64,000 nt of DNA from Burkholderia lata (GCF_902499335.1 NZ_CABVQK010000018.1:62001-126000), one strand, 5' to 3'; counted from the stretch's first letter, positions 51,243 through 59,955 are shown. Notes: generated from the letters alone by a model not told the origin. Translations and numbers: made by a program.

Positions 51243-51977
51243 TCACATCTGCCTGAACAACCCCGCATACGCACGACTGACCGGCAGCATCTCCCGCTGC
51301 CCATGCACGCGAATCCGCAGCCTTCCCAGCAAGTCACGCTCAACACGATCGATCGCTGCGTACGCAACGATCACGCCGCGATGCACCTGCGCGAAACGCT
51401 CCGGATCAAGCCGCTGCATCAGTTCCTTCAGCGGCGTGCGAATCACGAGCCGTTCGCCGGCCGTGACGACTTCCGTGTATTTCTCCGACGCCTGGAAGTA
51501 CAGCACGTCGTCGACCGACACGAGCCGCGTCGCATCCTTCACGCCTACCGTCAGCCAGCGGATCGGTGCCGCCTCTCTCGCTTGCGCCGCCTCCGCGAGC
51601 GCATCGGCCTGCGCGAGCGCCGGCCCGCCGCGCTGCAGCTTCGCGATACAGCGCAGCAATCGCTCGTCCGTCACCGGTTTCAGCAGGTAATCGACCGCCG
51701 CACGATCGAACGCGTCGACCGCATATTCGTCGTAGGCCGTGACGAACACGACATGCACGTCAGGCGCCAGCGCAGCGAGCTTCAACCCGTCGATGCCGGG
51801 CATACGGATGTCGAGAAACGCGATGTCCGGTCGCGGCGATGCATTCAGCGCGGCCAGCGTTTCGATGCCGTTGCGCGGCATCGCGACGATGTCCAGTTCG
51901 GGCCAGAGCTGGCCCAGCCGCTGCGCGAGCGAGGCGGACAGGTTCGGTTCGTCGTCGGCGATGAGGGCGGTCGGCAT
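51243..51977 (-). CDS. LytTR-family response regulator
   Basis: A 244-residue two-component regulator. The receiver domain (1-120) has the acidic pocket DDEP, phospho-acceptor Asp in IAFLDIRMPGIDGL, the Thr in VTAYDEYAVDAF and the Lys in YLLKPV. A LytTR DNA-binding domain follows (about 140-240: VSVDDVLYFQASEKYTEVVT, LVIRTPLKEL, RFAQVHRGVIV). Related to AlgR/LytR/YehT. One base after the stop of its kinase gene. Confidence 0.93.
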   Translation of the reverse strand: MPTALIADDEPNLSASLAQRLGQLWPELDIVAMPRNGIETLAALNASPRPDIAFLDIRMPGIDGLKLAALAPDVHVVFVTAYDEYAVDAFDRAAVDYLLKPVTDERLLRCIAKLQRGGPALAQADALAEAAQAREAAPIRWLTVGVKDATRLVSVDDVLYFQASEKYTEVVTAGERLVIRTPLKELMQRLDPERFAQVHRGVIVAYAAIDRVERDLLGRLRIRVHGQREMLPVSRAYAGLFRQM

Positions 51978-51978
51978 G

Positions 51979-53064
51979 TCAGTCGATCGGAATCAGCAGG
52001 GTGGCGGTGACGCCATGCGCGGCGGCGGCGTTCGTCTCGACGCGGACGCGGCCGCGCTCGCCGTGCAGCGTCCGGATGCGCGCCGCGACGTTGGCGAGCC
52101 CGACGCCGCCGTGCAGGCGCGTGTCGCCTTTGCCGAGGCCGACGCCCGTATCGATCACGTTCAGTTCGAGGCTGTCGCCGCGCATCCTGCCGCGAATCAC
52201 GATCACGCCGCCGTCGATCGACGGCTCGATGCCGTGCAGCAGCGCATTTTCGACGAGCGGTTGCAGCAGCAGTGGCGAGAACGGCAGCGCATGCAGATCC
52301 TCCGGCACGTCGATCGCATACGAAAGCCGTTCGCCGAGCCGGATCGACGCGATCTTCAGCAACGCTTCGACGAGTTCGAGCTCGTCGCCGAGCGTCGACG
52401 TCGCATCGCGCGTGCGTCGCAGGCTCGCACGCAGGTAACGGTTCAGGCTGTCGAGCATCGTCGATGCGCGCGCCGGATCGCGCTCGATCAGGCTCTGCAC
52501 GTTCGCGAGCGTATTGAACAGGAAGTGCGGCTCGATCTGCGCCTGCAGCAGCGCCAGGCGCGCAGCCGTTTCGGCCTGGCGCGCTTCGGCGGCTTCGCGG
52601 CGCTCGGTCTCGAGCGTCGCACGCATGCGCATGGACTGCAGGAACAGCGACACGCACACGAACAGGATCGCCGAGATGAGAAACGACGGCCCGTAGTTGT
52701 CCCACGTTCCGATGCGGGCGCGCCCGAATATGTGTGGCACGTTCCCGCTCGTGAGCGCCGCTGAGATCTCGAAGCCGATGAGCACGCTGGCCGGTGCGAT
52801 CACGACGGTCTTCAGCACGAGCCCCGGCTTGCGCGGCAGCAGGCGGTCGGCGGCATAGCTGAACAGCAGCGCGCAGAAACCGATCGCGTTGGAGACGACG
52901 AGGTAGGACGCCAGCGGTTCGTTGAAATGGAGGGCCCAGAAACCCAGCCCGACGACCGAGTTGAAGCACGCGAACGCGAGCAGCGCGGCCGGATCGCGCA
53001 GCAGCCGCGGCGGGGCGCCGGCGGGCGGCTGCTGAAGCGGCGAAGGGTCGGACGTGGCTCGCAT
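51979..53064 (-). CDS. LytS/YehU-type sensor histidine kinase
   Basis: A 361-residue inner-membrane kinase with four to five hydrophobic segments in the first 150 residues, a coiled linker (ETERREAAEARQAETAARL) and the His_kinase motif LLQAQIEPHFLFNTLANVQSLI with the phospho-acceptor His. The ATPase domain has LQPLVENALLHGIEP (N box) and VIDTGVGLG. The ATG at 53064 starts MRATSDPSPLQ. Forms an operon with the LytTR regulator; the signal is unknown. Confidence 0.92.
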   Translation of the reverse strand: MRATSDPSPLQQPPAGAPPRLLRDPAALLAFACFNSVVGLGFWALHFNEPLASYLVVSNAIGFCALLFSYAADRLLPRKPGLVLKTVVIAPASVLIGFEISAALTSGNVPHIFGRARIGTWDNYGPSFLISAILFVCVSLFLQSMRMRATLETERREAAEARQAETAARLALLQAQIEPHFLFNTLANVQSLIERDPARASTMLDSLNRYLRASLRRTRDATSTLGDELELVEALLKIASIRLGERLSYAIDVPEDLHALPFSPLLLQPLVENALLHGIEPSIDGGVIVIRGRMRGDSLELNVIDTGVGLGKGDTRLHGGVGLANVAARIRTLHGERGRVRVETNAAAAHGVTATLLIPID

Positions 53065-53478
53065 GGTGTCGGGTGAGAGAGGGGCGCAATGCGCCGATGG
53101 CCTGACCTTATCGCCGGTCGGGCCGATTGCGTGCGCGTTGCGACGAACGGCGCGCGGCTTCGACGAAGCGCTTCGGCGGCCGACGGTTGGCCGGTTACAG
53201 TTACGAGTGTAGTGGACGGGACAACGGAAGAACACGGGGCGTTGCCGGTTGCGCGCCGAGCGCGAAGCGCCGGCTGGCGCGGTGAAGGCGGCCCTTTCGG
53301 TTCGGAAGTCGCCGGCCGCCGGGTTCGATGGCGTGTCAGTCGTCCCGATTCGCGACACGATCGTCGTCGCGACGCGCAACTCGTCCGCGAATTTCCGCCT
53401 CCCGTCGCAAGCCCCGCCGCCTGCCGGGATCGCGCAGTACGGTGTTGCCGTGTCCACTCCGATCAGGCGACTCCGACC
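53065..53478. other. 414-bp intergenic region between the kinase gene and a divergent membrane-protein gene
   Basis: No convincing small gene. It holds a tandem GTTACAGTTAC near 53195 that could be a direct-repeat regulator site, as LytTR proteins bind direct repeats, but this is a guess. Any in-frame extension of the downstream gene is Arg-rich and not protein-like. Confidence 0.4.
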
Positions 53479-54021
53479 ATGTCCCCGCTCCTTCACCTGA
53501 AGTCCTATGTGTACGTCATGTTTTGCGTGCTGCTCTATATCGGCATCAAGCGCTGCTTCCCGCGCGAGGTGCCGGCTGCGCGACCGCTGATCTCGCCGGT
53601 CGCGTTCGGGATGCTCGGCATCGTCAGCCTGAATGGACGCTTTCCGCATGCGGGTATCGACGCGAATGCGATCGCGCTGGCGGCGGTCCTCGCCGGCGCG
53701 GCGCTGGGCTGGCTGCACGCGAGCCGGTGGCGGCTCGCGTACCGTCAGGCCCCCTCCGGCTTGCGCGTGCGCCTGCCCGGCGACGCGAGCCTGCTCGTCA
53801 CGCTGATGCTGACGTTCGTCGCCGAAACCTGCATCCATTACGCGGTCGCCGTGCACGCGCCGTGGGCGGCGACGAGCGGCTTCGCGATGCTGTCGTTCGC
53901 GGTATGGGGCGTGCTTGTCGGGATGACGCTCGGGCGTGCGGTGAACGTGGTCGTGCGCTGCATGCGCCACGCGAGCGGATCGGGGCGTGGGGGTTTCCCT
54001 TATTCGGCCCATTCGCGATGA
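53479..54021 (+). CDS. Small integral membrane protein (DUF6622-like)
   Basis: A 180-residue protein with five or six hydrophobic segments: LKSYVYVMFCVLLYIGIKRCFPREVPAARPL, PVAFGMLGIVSLNG, AIALAAVLAGAALGWLHASRWRLAY, LVTLMLTFVAETCIHYA and GFAMLSFAVWGVLVGMTLGRAV. The arrangement resembles small membrane proteins grouped as DUF6622. Function unknown. Transcribed away from the LytS/LytTR pair; LytTR systems often control a membrane protein gene nearby, so it is a candidate target. Confidence 0.8.
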   Translation: MSPLLHLKSYVYVMFCVLLYIGIKRCFPREVPAARPLISPVAFGMLGIVSLNGRFPHAGIDANAIALAAVLAGAALGWLHASRWRLAYRQAPSGLRVRLPGDASLLVTLMLTFVAETCIHYAVAVHAPWAATSGFAMLSFAVWGVLVGMTLGRAVNVVVRCMRHASGSGRGGFPYSAHSR

Positions 54022-54375
54022 CGGGCACGAAACAGCCGGCGAGCAGGTAACCGACGGCCAGACAGGCGATCCGACCCGTCTTCGTCAATCGTCGGGGCAT
54101 TGAGCCGAAACGGCGTGTGACGCGCACCGATTTGCGCCCCGTTTTCCTGTCACGGTCACGTCACGGTGCGCCCATAACGTTGCACGTTCCCGTCGCGGCG
54201 GCACCGCCGGATTCGGGACGTGCGCAACCCGCTCGCGACGACGTGCCCCCGTCGCAGGCGGGCCGGCCGGGATCTCGCTCCCGGCGGCGCGGCGGTCATG
54301 CATCGCGCCATTTCATTCGAAAATACGATCGACGACGGTTCGAACCGGACCGCGGACGATCAGGAGACAGGGACC
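54022..54375. other. 354-bp intergenic region
   Basis: No supported gene. Near 54147 there is a cluster of TCACG/TCACGG repeats (TCACGGTCACGTCACGG) followed by CATAAC, which may be a promoter with a repeat site. On the minus strand a frame with a lipoprotein-like start (CLAVGYLLAGC) runs into the preceding gene and turns Arg-rich, so it was not annotated. Confidence 0.4.
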
Positions 54376-54579
54376 ATGCTGAGCCCGCATGAATTCTCGC
54401 TGCTGTTGCGCATTGCGCGTGCGCCGGACAGCGTCGATCCGTCGAATCCGGCCTTTGCCGTGCTGGTCGAGAAGCGGCTGGTCGACGATACGCAGGTGCG
54501 CCTGAACGCCGTGGCCGCGCGCCCGGCGCTGACACCGATCGGCCAGATGCTGCTGGCGCGCTTCGACGAAGCGGCCTGA
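54376..54579 (+). CDS. Small conserved-looking protein of unknown function
   Basis: A 67-residue acidic-to-neutral protein (MLSPHEFSLLLRIAR...LTPIGQMLLARFDEAA). The pattern, a helix, a short loop and then LTPIGQ, recalls the start and end of MarR-like winged-helix proteins without the middle, but no family is recognised. AGGAGA lies 8 bp before the ATG. Codon use is normal. It is monocistronic and converges on the binding-protein gene. Confidence 0.6.
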   Translation: MLSPHEFSLLLRIARAPDSVDPSNPAFAVLVEKRLVDDTQVRLNAVAARPALTPIGQMLLARFDEAA

Positions 54580-54584
54580 AGGGG

Positions 54585-54621
54585 CGCGTCACGCCCTCAT
54601 CGAAACGAAGGGCGTGACGCG
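54585..54621. terminator. Inverted repeat between two converging genes
   Basis: CGCGTCACGCCCT and AGGGCGTGACGCG form a perfect 13-bp stem with an 11-nt loop, 5 bp after one stop and 18 bp from the other. No T-run on either side, so it may work with Rho or as an RNA-stabilising end. Confidence 0.5.
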
Positions 54622-54638
54622 TTGAAGCGCCGGGCCGT

Positions 54639-55439
54639 TTACTGCGCGACCGGCACGGTCACGTCGCTGCCGAACCAGTGCATCGAGATCTTCTTCAGCG
54701 TGCCGTCCTTGCGCAGCGAATCGAGGGCGTCGTTGACCGCCTTCTCGAACTTCGGGTTGCCCTTGCGGAACGGGATCGCCATTTCCTGCTTGCCGCCGTT
54801 CAGCACTGCGCCCGCGCGCAGCGGCAGGTTCGACGTCTTGATCATGTACGGCAACATCAGGCGATCGTCGAGCGTCGCCTCGATCCGGCCCGCGGCGAGA
54901 TCGCGCAGTTTCTCCGGCGCGCCCGGATACGTCTGCACCTCGATACCCGGCACGGTGCGCGCCATCTGGTCGTAGTTGGTGCCGAGCGTCACGCCGAGCT
55001 TCTTGCCCTTGAATTCGTCGAGCGACTTGAAGTTGCGCGTGTCGTCCTTGCGCTGGATCAGCTGCGCGGCCGAGTACGTGTACGGCTCGCTGAAGTCGAG
55101 CGCTTCCTTGCGTTGCGGCGTGATCGTGACCTGGTTGACGATCACGTCGAACTTGCCGGCCTGCAGGCCCGCGATGATGCCGCTCCATTCGGTCGGAATG
55201 AACTGCGTCTTCACGCCGAGCTTGCCGGCGACGGCATTCGCGACGTCGACGTCGAAGCCCTCGAGCTGGCCCGATGTGCCGCGCGAGTTGAACGGCGGAT
55301 ACGTGCCTTCGAGGCCGACGCGCAGCACGCCGGCTTTCTTGACCGAATCGAGCAGGTCGTCCGCCTGCGCGGCGACTGCCGTGAAACCAAGGGCCGACGC
55401 GAGCAGCAGGCCCGACAGCAGGAACTTCGAACGTTTCAT
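54639..55439 (-). CDS. Polar amino-acid/cystine-type periplasmic binding protein
   Basis: A 266-residue family-3 solute-binding protein. Signal peptide MKRSKFLLSGLLLASALG... cleaved after AQA, then VLRVGLEGTYPPFNSRGTSGQLEGFDVDVANAVAGKLG, WSGIIAGLQAGKFDVIVNQVTIT and LGVTLGTNYDQM. Closest in style to FliY/TcyJ cystine-binding proteins. No permease or ATPase gene adjoins it here, so its partners are elsewhere. Confidence 0.9.
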   Translation of the reverse strand: MKRSKFLLSGLLLASALGFTAVAAQADDLLDSVKKAGVLRVGLEGTYPPFNSRGTSGQLEGFDVDVANAVAGKLGVKTQFIPTEWSGIIAGLQAGKFDVIVNQVTITPQRKEALDFSEPYTYSAAQLIQRKDDTRNFKSLDEFKGKKLGVTLGTNYDQMARTVPGIEVQTYPGAPEKLRDLAAGRIEATLDDRLMLPYMIKTSNLPLRAGAVLNGGKQEMAIPFRKGNPKFEKAVNDALDSLRKDGTLKKISMHWFGSDVTVPVAQ

Positions 55440-55675
55440 CGCAGATCTCCAGTGGTCAGCGTGGTGTGGGGGGAGCGCCGGGCGCCGGTCGGGCGCGGCG
55501 GTCCGCAATACGGGCACGTAGACACTACTCGCAACCGAGGCGCACCGGAAGTCGAATTGGCCCTGATTGCACTCGATTTCATCGGAACCGGATGACGTGG
55601 CCGCGCAAGCGGAATAGTCTGACGAAAGCCGCCCGTTCGGGTGTGTCGAAGCCTTCGGGCCAGGAGCAGATCGCC

Positions 55676-56056
55676 ATGGATTTCAGGTTCTTCGCCGACG
55701 TCGCAACGTACACCGTCGATGACGGCATTCACGTCGTCGGCTTCGCGGATCGCGATCCGCCAATCAGTTACGTGATCCTGCAGCGAGGCGTAGAGGACGA
55801 TGCACAGGATCAAGCACTCGGCCACGACACGTATTACATGGAAGTTTGCGAGAACGGTGTGGCCGGTTATGGCGGCGTCGAATCCGTATCGTGGCGCGGC
55901 GAGATGCTGAATATCGAGCTGGCGCCGGATGCGGCGTGGGCGGAAGGGTTAGGGCTGGTCACGATCGTGGTGCGCGCCACCGACGGGCTCGAACAGGTGA
56001 AGCAGGGGCTGGCGGCGATCTTCTCGGGAACGCCGACGCGGCTTCGCGTCGATTGA
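55676..56056 (+). CDS. Imm10-like immunity protein
   Basis: A 126-residue cytoplasmic protein. The run VGFADRDPPISYVILQRGVEDDAQDQALGHDTYYMEVCENGVAGYGGVESV matches my recollection of the Imm10 immunity family (LQR..E.DEQD..LG.D..Y.E....GYGG). Such proteins neutralise toxins delivered by T6SS or related systems. No toxin gene adjoins it. It is the first of four small genes running to 57517 towards the T6SS core. Its base composition is lower in GC than its neighbours, a sign of recent gain. Confidence 0.75.
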   Translation: MDFRFFADVATYTVDDGIHVVGFADRDPPISYVILQRGVEDDAQDQALGHDTYYMEVCENGVAGYGGVESVSWRGEMLNIELAPDAAWAEGLGLVTIVVRATDGLEQVKQGLAAIFSGTPTRLRVD

Positions 56057-56161
56057 CGTGCACCGGCAGGCGGGCGGATCCGAAATTGGCATAATCACGG
56101 CCTGCCGCGAGGATCTCGCGGTCGAAGCAAGGCAATCAACCCGGATACCACTGCACTACCC

Positions 56162-56476
56162 ATGTCGAATGACGCCGCGACCGAAGTGTCGTTGAAACAT
56201 ATTCTTGAACGCCCCGGCGACTTCTCCGGATGGCTCTACCTGCCGCCGATGCCATGGACGCCCGATACGGCGGGGGTATTCTCCGACGATGCCGGCGACG
56301 ACGACGTCGCGGTGCCTGCCATCGCCCGGGAATCCGGCTGGAAGCTCACGCTCGACAGCGCGACGATCGAGGACATCGTGATCAACGCGCACGACCAGAT
56401 CGACGAGCCGAGCATGGTCCAACTGTTCGACGCGTTCGTGTTCTACGTCGAAAACGACGCATTCATTCTTTTCTGA
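56162..56476 (+). CDS. Small immunity-like protein (DUF7716-like)
   Basis: A 104-residue acidic protein: LKHILERPGDFSGWLYLPPMPWTPDT, then IEDIVINAHDQIDEPSMVQLFDAFVFYVENDAFILF. The ending, a helix followed by a short YxxNDAFI strand, resembles DUF7716 proteins found among toxin-immunity genes; this is from memory. CATAAT at 56091 may give it its own promoter. Function inferred only from size, acidity and neighbours. Confidence 0.6.
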   Translation: MSNDAATEVSLKHILERPGDFSGWLYLPPMPWTPDTAGVFSDDAGDDDVAVPAIARESGWKLTLDSATIEDIVINAHDQIDEPSMVQLFDAFVFYVENDAFILF

Positions 56477-56527
56477 CGGGGCCCAGGCCACTCACGCGCA
56501 GGACGCCGCGTTCAACTGGATGACACG

Positions 56528-57046
56528 ATGGACGACATGAATCCGAAGCCGCGCGCCGCTGAACTGCACGACAGCGATTTCGACGTGATCTACGTTTATG
56601 CCGGCGATTCCGGCGACGGGCCGGTTCACGAGGAGCTTCCGGCACGCGACACGGGGCAGGGCGTCTACGAACTGCTGGCGTCGCCGGGCCTGGCGCTGAA
56701 TCTCGCCAAGGGCGACCTCATCCGCATCGACGATCCCGATCGCCCGGCGACCGTGCTCGAGCGGGGCGGCAACTACTGCATCCAGATTTACGGAAGTGCG
56801 ATTCCGGGCGATGAAATCGAACGGCTCGAATACGAGGTCGGGGCCGGACTGGGCGGAACGCTGGATGGTCGCCATGGCGGCTCGCTGGCGCTATCCGTTC
56901 CGGCGAAGGTTGGCGGCGAGCGAATTCGCGTCGTATTCGACGGCTTCACCGAGAGAACCGGTATCGCCTGGTACTACGCAAACATCTACCGCAACTTCGA
57001 GGATCCGGAGGATGAAACGCTGCTCGACTGGTGGCTCGATCGGTAG
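56528..57046 (+). CDS. Immunity-like protein (DUF4265-like)
   Basis: A 172-residue acidic protein. The N-terminal half (VHEELPARDTGQGVYELLASPGLALNLAKGDLIRID...) has the outline of DUF4265 proteins. The C-terminal half ends VFDGFTERTGIAWYYANIYRNFEDPEDETLLDWWLDR. No signal peptide or membrane segment. The family is uncertain. It lies between two other immunity-like genes and is on the same strand. Confidence 0.55.
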   Translation: MDDMNPKPRAAELHDSDFDVIYVYAGDSGDGPVHEELPARDTGQGVYELLASPGLALNLAKGDLIRIDDPDRPATVLERGGNYCIQIYGSAIPGDEIERLEYEVGAGLGGTLDGRHGGSLALSVPAKVGGERIRVVFDGFTERTGIAWYYANIYRNFEDPEDETLLDWWLDR

Positions 57047-57157
57047 TGAAGCCACGCCAGCGCGTACTGCTAGCCGAATGGTGGGCGCAAGCGAACGACG
57101 TACCGCTATGCCGGCAAACAGGCTGCTGCGCCATAGGACACGAAGGGGATGATGAAA

Positions 57158-57517
57158 ATGACTGACGATCCGGCCGAGCTGCGAGCGCGTCAGGAAGCTG
57201 TTTGTGCGCGATACGGCCTACCCGTTGTCGAACCGGACGACATGGTTGCCGTTGCGATGTCGACGCTCGGGAAAGCGCCGGTCTACGGCACGCGCATCGT
57301 GCTGTCCGAAGGTCACAACGTAAGCTGGTTTTTTCATTGCGGCGAATACTCGGATGCCGCTGATTTTTATCAGCCGCTGCATGCCGCGCATCTGTCTACG
57401 CACCTGCCGCTGGTCTTGCCTTATCTGATGCTGCCGGCCGGTGCACGTTTCATCATCGATGACACCGGCTATGAGGACATCTGGATGGATCTGTCCGATA
57501 ACGCGGAGCCGCGTTGA
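57158..57517 (+). CDS. Immunity-like protein (Imm33-like?)
   Basis: A 119-residue protein with GTRIVLSEGHNVSWFFHCGEYSDAADFYQPLHAAHL and VLPYLMLPAGARFIIDDTGYEDIWMD. The latter recalls the YLxLPPGxRFxxxxxxYEDVW pattern of Imm33-like immunity proteins (unverified). Three ATGs are in frame; 57158 is chosen because GAAGGGG lies 9 bp before it. The gene is visibly less GC-rich than the flanking core genes. Last complete member of the immunity run. Confidence 0.6.
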   Translation: MTDDPAELRARQEAVCARYGLPVVEPDDMVAVAMSTLGKAPVYGTRIVLSEGHNVSWFFHCGEYSDAADFYQPLHAAHLSTHLPLVLPYLMLPAGARFIIDDTGYEDIWMDLSDNAEPR

Positions 57518-57547
57518 GCGCACGGCAAATCTTTTGCAAGGCGTTGA

Positions 57548-57646
57548 TGCTGCTCGATCGAGGAGGTCGTCCGCTGCCTCGACCATTTCGATCGCCACGA
57601 CGCCTTCCTCGATCTGGGCCCGAACGGCACGCAGTCGCGAGCATGA
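57548..57646 (+). pseudogene. Possible gene remnant (32-codon fragment without a start)
   Basis: Between two in-frame stops lies a protein-like stretch, SIEEVVRCLDHFDRHDAF followed by LDLGPNG, with acidic and helical character unlike the Arg/Ser-rich shadow frames around it. There is no start codon or ribosome site. It looks like the C-terminal end of a decayed cargo gene, possibly another immunity gene. Confidence 0.3.
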
Positions 57647-57666
57647 CTGAATGGCATGCCGCAATA

Positions 57667-57693
57667 AAAAAGGACCGCTCGGCGGTCCTTTTT
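57667..57693. terminator. Bidirectional terminator between the immunity genes and tssL
   Basis: AAAAAGGACCGC - TCG+G... - GCGGTCCTTTTT: a 12-bp stem with a run of A before and T after, so it serves both converging transcripts. Confidence 0.88.
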
Positions 57694-57727
57694 CATCGTG
57701 AAGCGAGGCACGAACAACCTGCACCCC

Positions 57728-58510
57728 TCAAGGCAGCGAAATCGTCAAATTCGCCGACTCCGGGCCCACCTTGATCACCTGCGAATAAGGCGCCAGCGCC
57801 TGCAGCGTCTTGTCCTTCAGATACGTGTTGAGCCCGAGATACCCGAGCAGCGCAACCAGCGCGAACACCGCCCCGATCGCCCAGACCGGCACCTCGCGCT
57901 TCAGCCGATGCGCGATCTGATCCGGCAGCGGCCAATGCGGCGCGAACGGCGCCCGCTTGCCCTTCATGTGCGCGATCTCGTCCCCCAGCCGCGCGGTGAG
58001 GTAAGCCAGCTTCTCCGGCCCTTCGAGCAGATACTTGCCCTGGAACCCGAGCAGCAGGCACATGTGAAACACCTCGAGCGACTGCAGCCGCGCCGCGCCC
58101 TGCGCGCGGCAATCCTCGAGATACTGGAAGAACTTCTCGCCCGCGAGCTGCTCGCCGAACAGCACGAGCTGCAGCGGCCGGCGTTCCCAGTCCGTGCGGA
58201 TCTTGAACTGCGACGACAGCACCATCTCGTCGATCGCCGCGCAGAACGCGAACTTCGCGCTGTACACATCTTCAGCGGCGATATTCAGCTTCTTCGCGCC
58301 GCGTTCGAAGTCCGACAGGAATTCCTGGATCCGCGTGCTGAACTCGCCCGCGCCCTCCGGCTCCCGCCCGTTCTTGAGCAGGAACAGCATGAAGAACCCG
58401 TCGTACAGAAGGTCGAGCAGCGAACGGGCCTGGAACGAGGCGTCCGTCGACGCCGGGGTATGCAGGGGAGGCGGCGCGTTGTCGCCGAACAGGGAAGGCG
58501 CGTAGCTCAT
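57728..58510 (-). CDS. tssL: T6SS membrane-complex protein TssL (DotU/IcmH family)
   Basis: A 260-residue cytoplasmic-domain protein with one C-terminal membrane anchor (VWAIGAVFALVALLGYLGL). DotU motifs: LLDLLYDGFFMLFLL, AAIDEMVLSS, LVLFGEQLAGEKFFQYLE and MCLLLGFQGKYL. This is the short form without a peptidoglycan-binding OmpA domain. Its ATG overlaps the tssK stop (ATGA). TssL joins TssM and TssJ in the trans-envelope complex. Confidence 0.95.
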   Translation of the reverse strand: MSYAPSLFGDNAPPPLHTPASTDASFQARSLLDLLYDGFFMLFLLKNGREPEGAGEFSTRIQEFLSDFERGAKKLNIAAEDVYSAKFAFCAAIDEMVLSSQFKIRTDWERRPLQLVLFGEQLAGEKFFQYLEDCRAQGAARLQSLEVFHMCLLLGFQGKYLLEGPEKLAYLTARLGDEIAHMKGKRAPFAPHWPLPDQIAHRLKREVPVWAIGAVFALVALLGYLGLNTYLKDKTLQALAPYSQVIKVGPESANLTISLP

Positions 58511-59853
58511 GATGTGACCGCGATCAGTTCGAATTTCAGGTCATTGATGCCAGTCGGCGCGTAGATCATCGCGGACTGGGCCTGCAGCATGCGCTCGTAC
58601 AGCGCGCCGCGCGAATCGAGCGCGAAGTAGCAGGCGCCGGGGCGCACCGGAATCGCGGGCGGCACCTGCGGCGTGTACGAGAGCCGCACGCCGGGCATCG
58701 CCGACAGCACGAGCTTGTCGACGTCGTCGGGCGCGCCGACCTTGAAGCGGGCCGGCACCGCATCGACGAGCTCGACGCTCGGCATGTCCGCGGACACCGC
58801 CAGGTAGAACTCGGTCTTGTCGTCGATCTTGCCGGAATCGAGGCGGCCGAGATGGAACGACGGGCGCACCTCGTCGAGCGTGATCGCGAAGTAGCGCGTC
58901 GAGATCACGGTGTCGAGCAGCTCGCGCAGCATCAGGTCGAGACGCGCAAAGCTCGGGCCCGGATCGTCGTGGCGATACACCGGTAGGTCGGCGAGCGTAT
59001 AGCCCTTCGAGAACGTCATCAGCTGGCCCGCGAGGCGCAGCAGCTCCTGGAACAGCCGCTCCGGATGCAGCGCCGAGTGCTGGTGCAGGTGCGCGAGCGT
59101 TGCGAACGCGGCGTTCGCGGTGTGCAGCAGCCAGAACGACGCGATGTCGCCCGAGCGGAATTCGATGATGTTCTTCGACGGCTCGCGGTGGAAGCCGTAC
59201 AGCGCGTTCACCTTCGCCTGCAGCGCATCGACGAGCTGGCGCAGCCGCTGATGCAGGATCGGCGATGCGTCGATCGCGAGGCAAGGCGGCACGAAACTGT
59301 CGTCGATCTCGAAACCGGACGTCGCGGTGCGGCGCACGCGTACGAGCGGCACCGACAGCAGCTGGTCGCGCGGTTCGCTGTGCGCGATCAGCTTGACCTG
59401 TGTCTTCAGGAACGTGATGTCGGCTTCGGCGGCGTCGGTGAAGTTGTCGGCGATGCTCGTCTGCTCGCTGACGAAACGCGTCATGAAGCCGGCGGCCGGA
59501 TCGTCGCTGTAGTTGGTGCCGTTCTCGCGCAGCGGGTGCAGCGCGAGATAGAACACGAATTCGTTGATGCCGTCAGGCAGCGTGTCGAGCGCGATCGGCG
59601 GCGGCAGGTCGTCGGCCTGCGGCGCGGCATACAGCGCGCCGTCCGGGAACACGAGCGCGAGCTCGGCCACCCGCAGCACGTTGCTGCCGAGCGCATCTCG
59701 GTCGATGCGCACCGAGCGCACGCCCCAGTTGTACGGCTGGATCGCCTGGATCGATTCGAACAGGCGCGCTTCGTGGTACGCGTCCTGTCGCTGAAAGTGT
59801 TGAGGCCGGAGGAACAGCCCTTCCCCCCACAGCACCTTGGCCGAATAACTCAT
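58507..59853 (-). CDS. tssK: T6SS baseplate protein TssK
   Basis: A 448-residue protein that links the baseplate to the membrane complex. Start motif VLWGEGLFLRPQHFQRQDAYHE is characteristic; then VNALYGFHREPSKNIIEFRSGDIASFWLLHTAN and YFALDSRGALYERMLQAQSAMIY near the end. Middle gene of tssJ-tssK-tssL. Confidence 0.96.
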   Translation of the reverse strand: MSYSAKVLWGEGLFLRPQHFQRQDAYHEARLFESIQAIQPYNWGVRSVRIDRDALGSNVLRVAELALVFPDGALYAAPQADDLPPPIALDTLPDGINEFVFYLALHPLRENGTNYSDDPAAGFMTRFVSEQTSIADNFTDAAEADITFLKTQVKLIAHSEPRDQLLSVPLVRVRRTATSGFEIDDSFVPPCLAIDASPILHQRLRQLVDALQAKVNALYGFHREPSKNIIEFRSGDIASFWLLHTANAAFATLAHLHQHSALHPERLFQELLRLAGQLMTFSKGYTLADLPVYRHDDPGPSFARLDLMLRELLDTVISTRYFAITLDEVRPSFHLGRLDSGKIDDKTEFYLAVSADMPSVELVDAVPARFKVGAPDDVDKLVLSAMPGVRLSYTPQVPPAIPVRPGACYFALDSRGALYERMLQAQSAMIYAPTGINDLKFELIAVTS

Positions 59854-59955
59854 GTCAAATCCGGTTAATGTCGCGTTGCGATGTAATCGATTCGTTCGTG
59901 CCCGAATTAAATCGCCAATTGTTAACTCTTGTTAATTGACATTCGTGCGTCATGT

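Noticed and set aside
53798-54127. A minus-strand frame with a lipoprotein-like start (CLAVGYLLAGC)
   Set aside because: It runs antisense into the 53479-54021 membrane gene and becomes Arg/Ser-rich, as shadow frames do. Only the first 40 codons look real.
57046-57165. A 39-codon GTG frame linking two immunity-like genes (overlaps both)
   Set aside because: The overlaps are attractive, but the peptide is Cys/Arg/Trp-mixed without a recognisable pattern, and there is no independent support.
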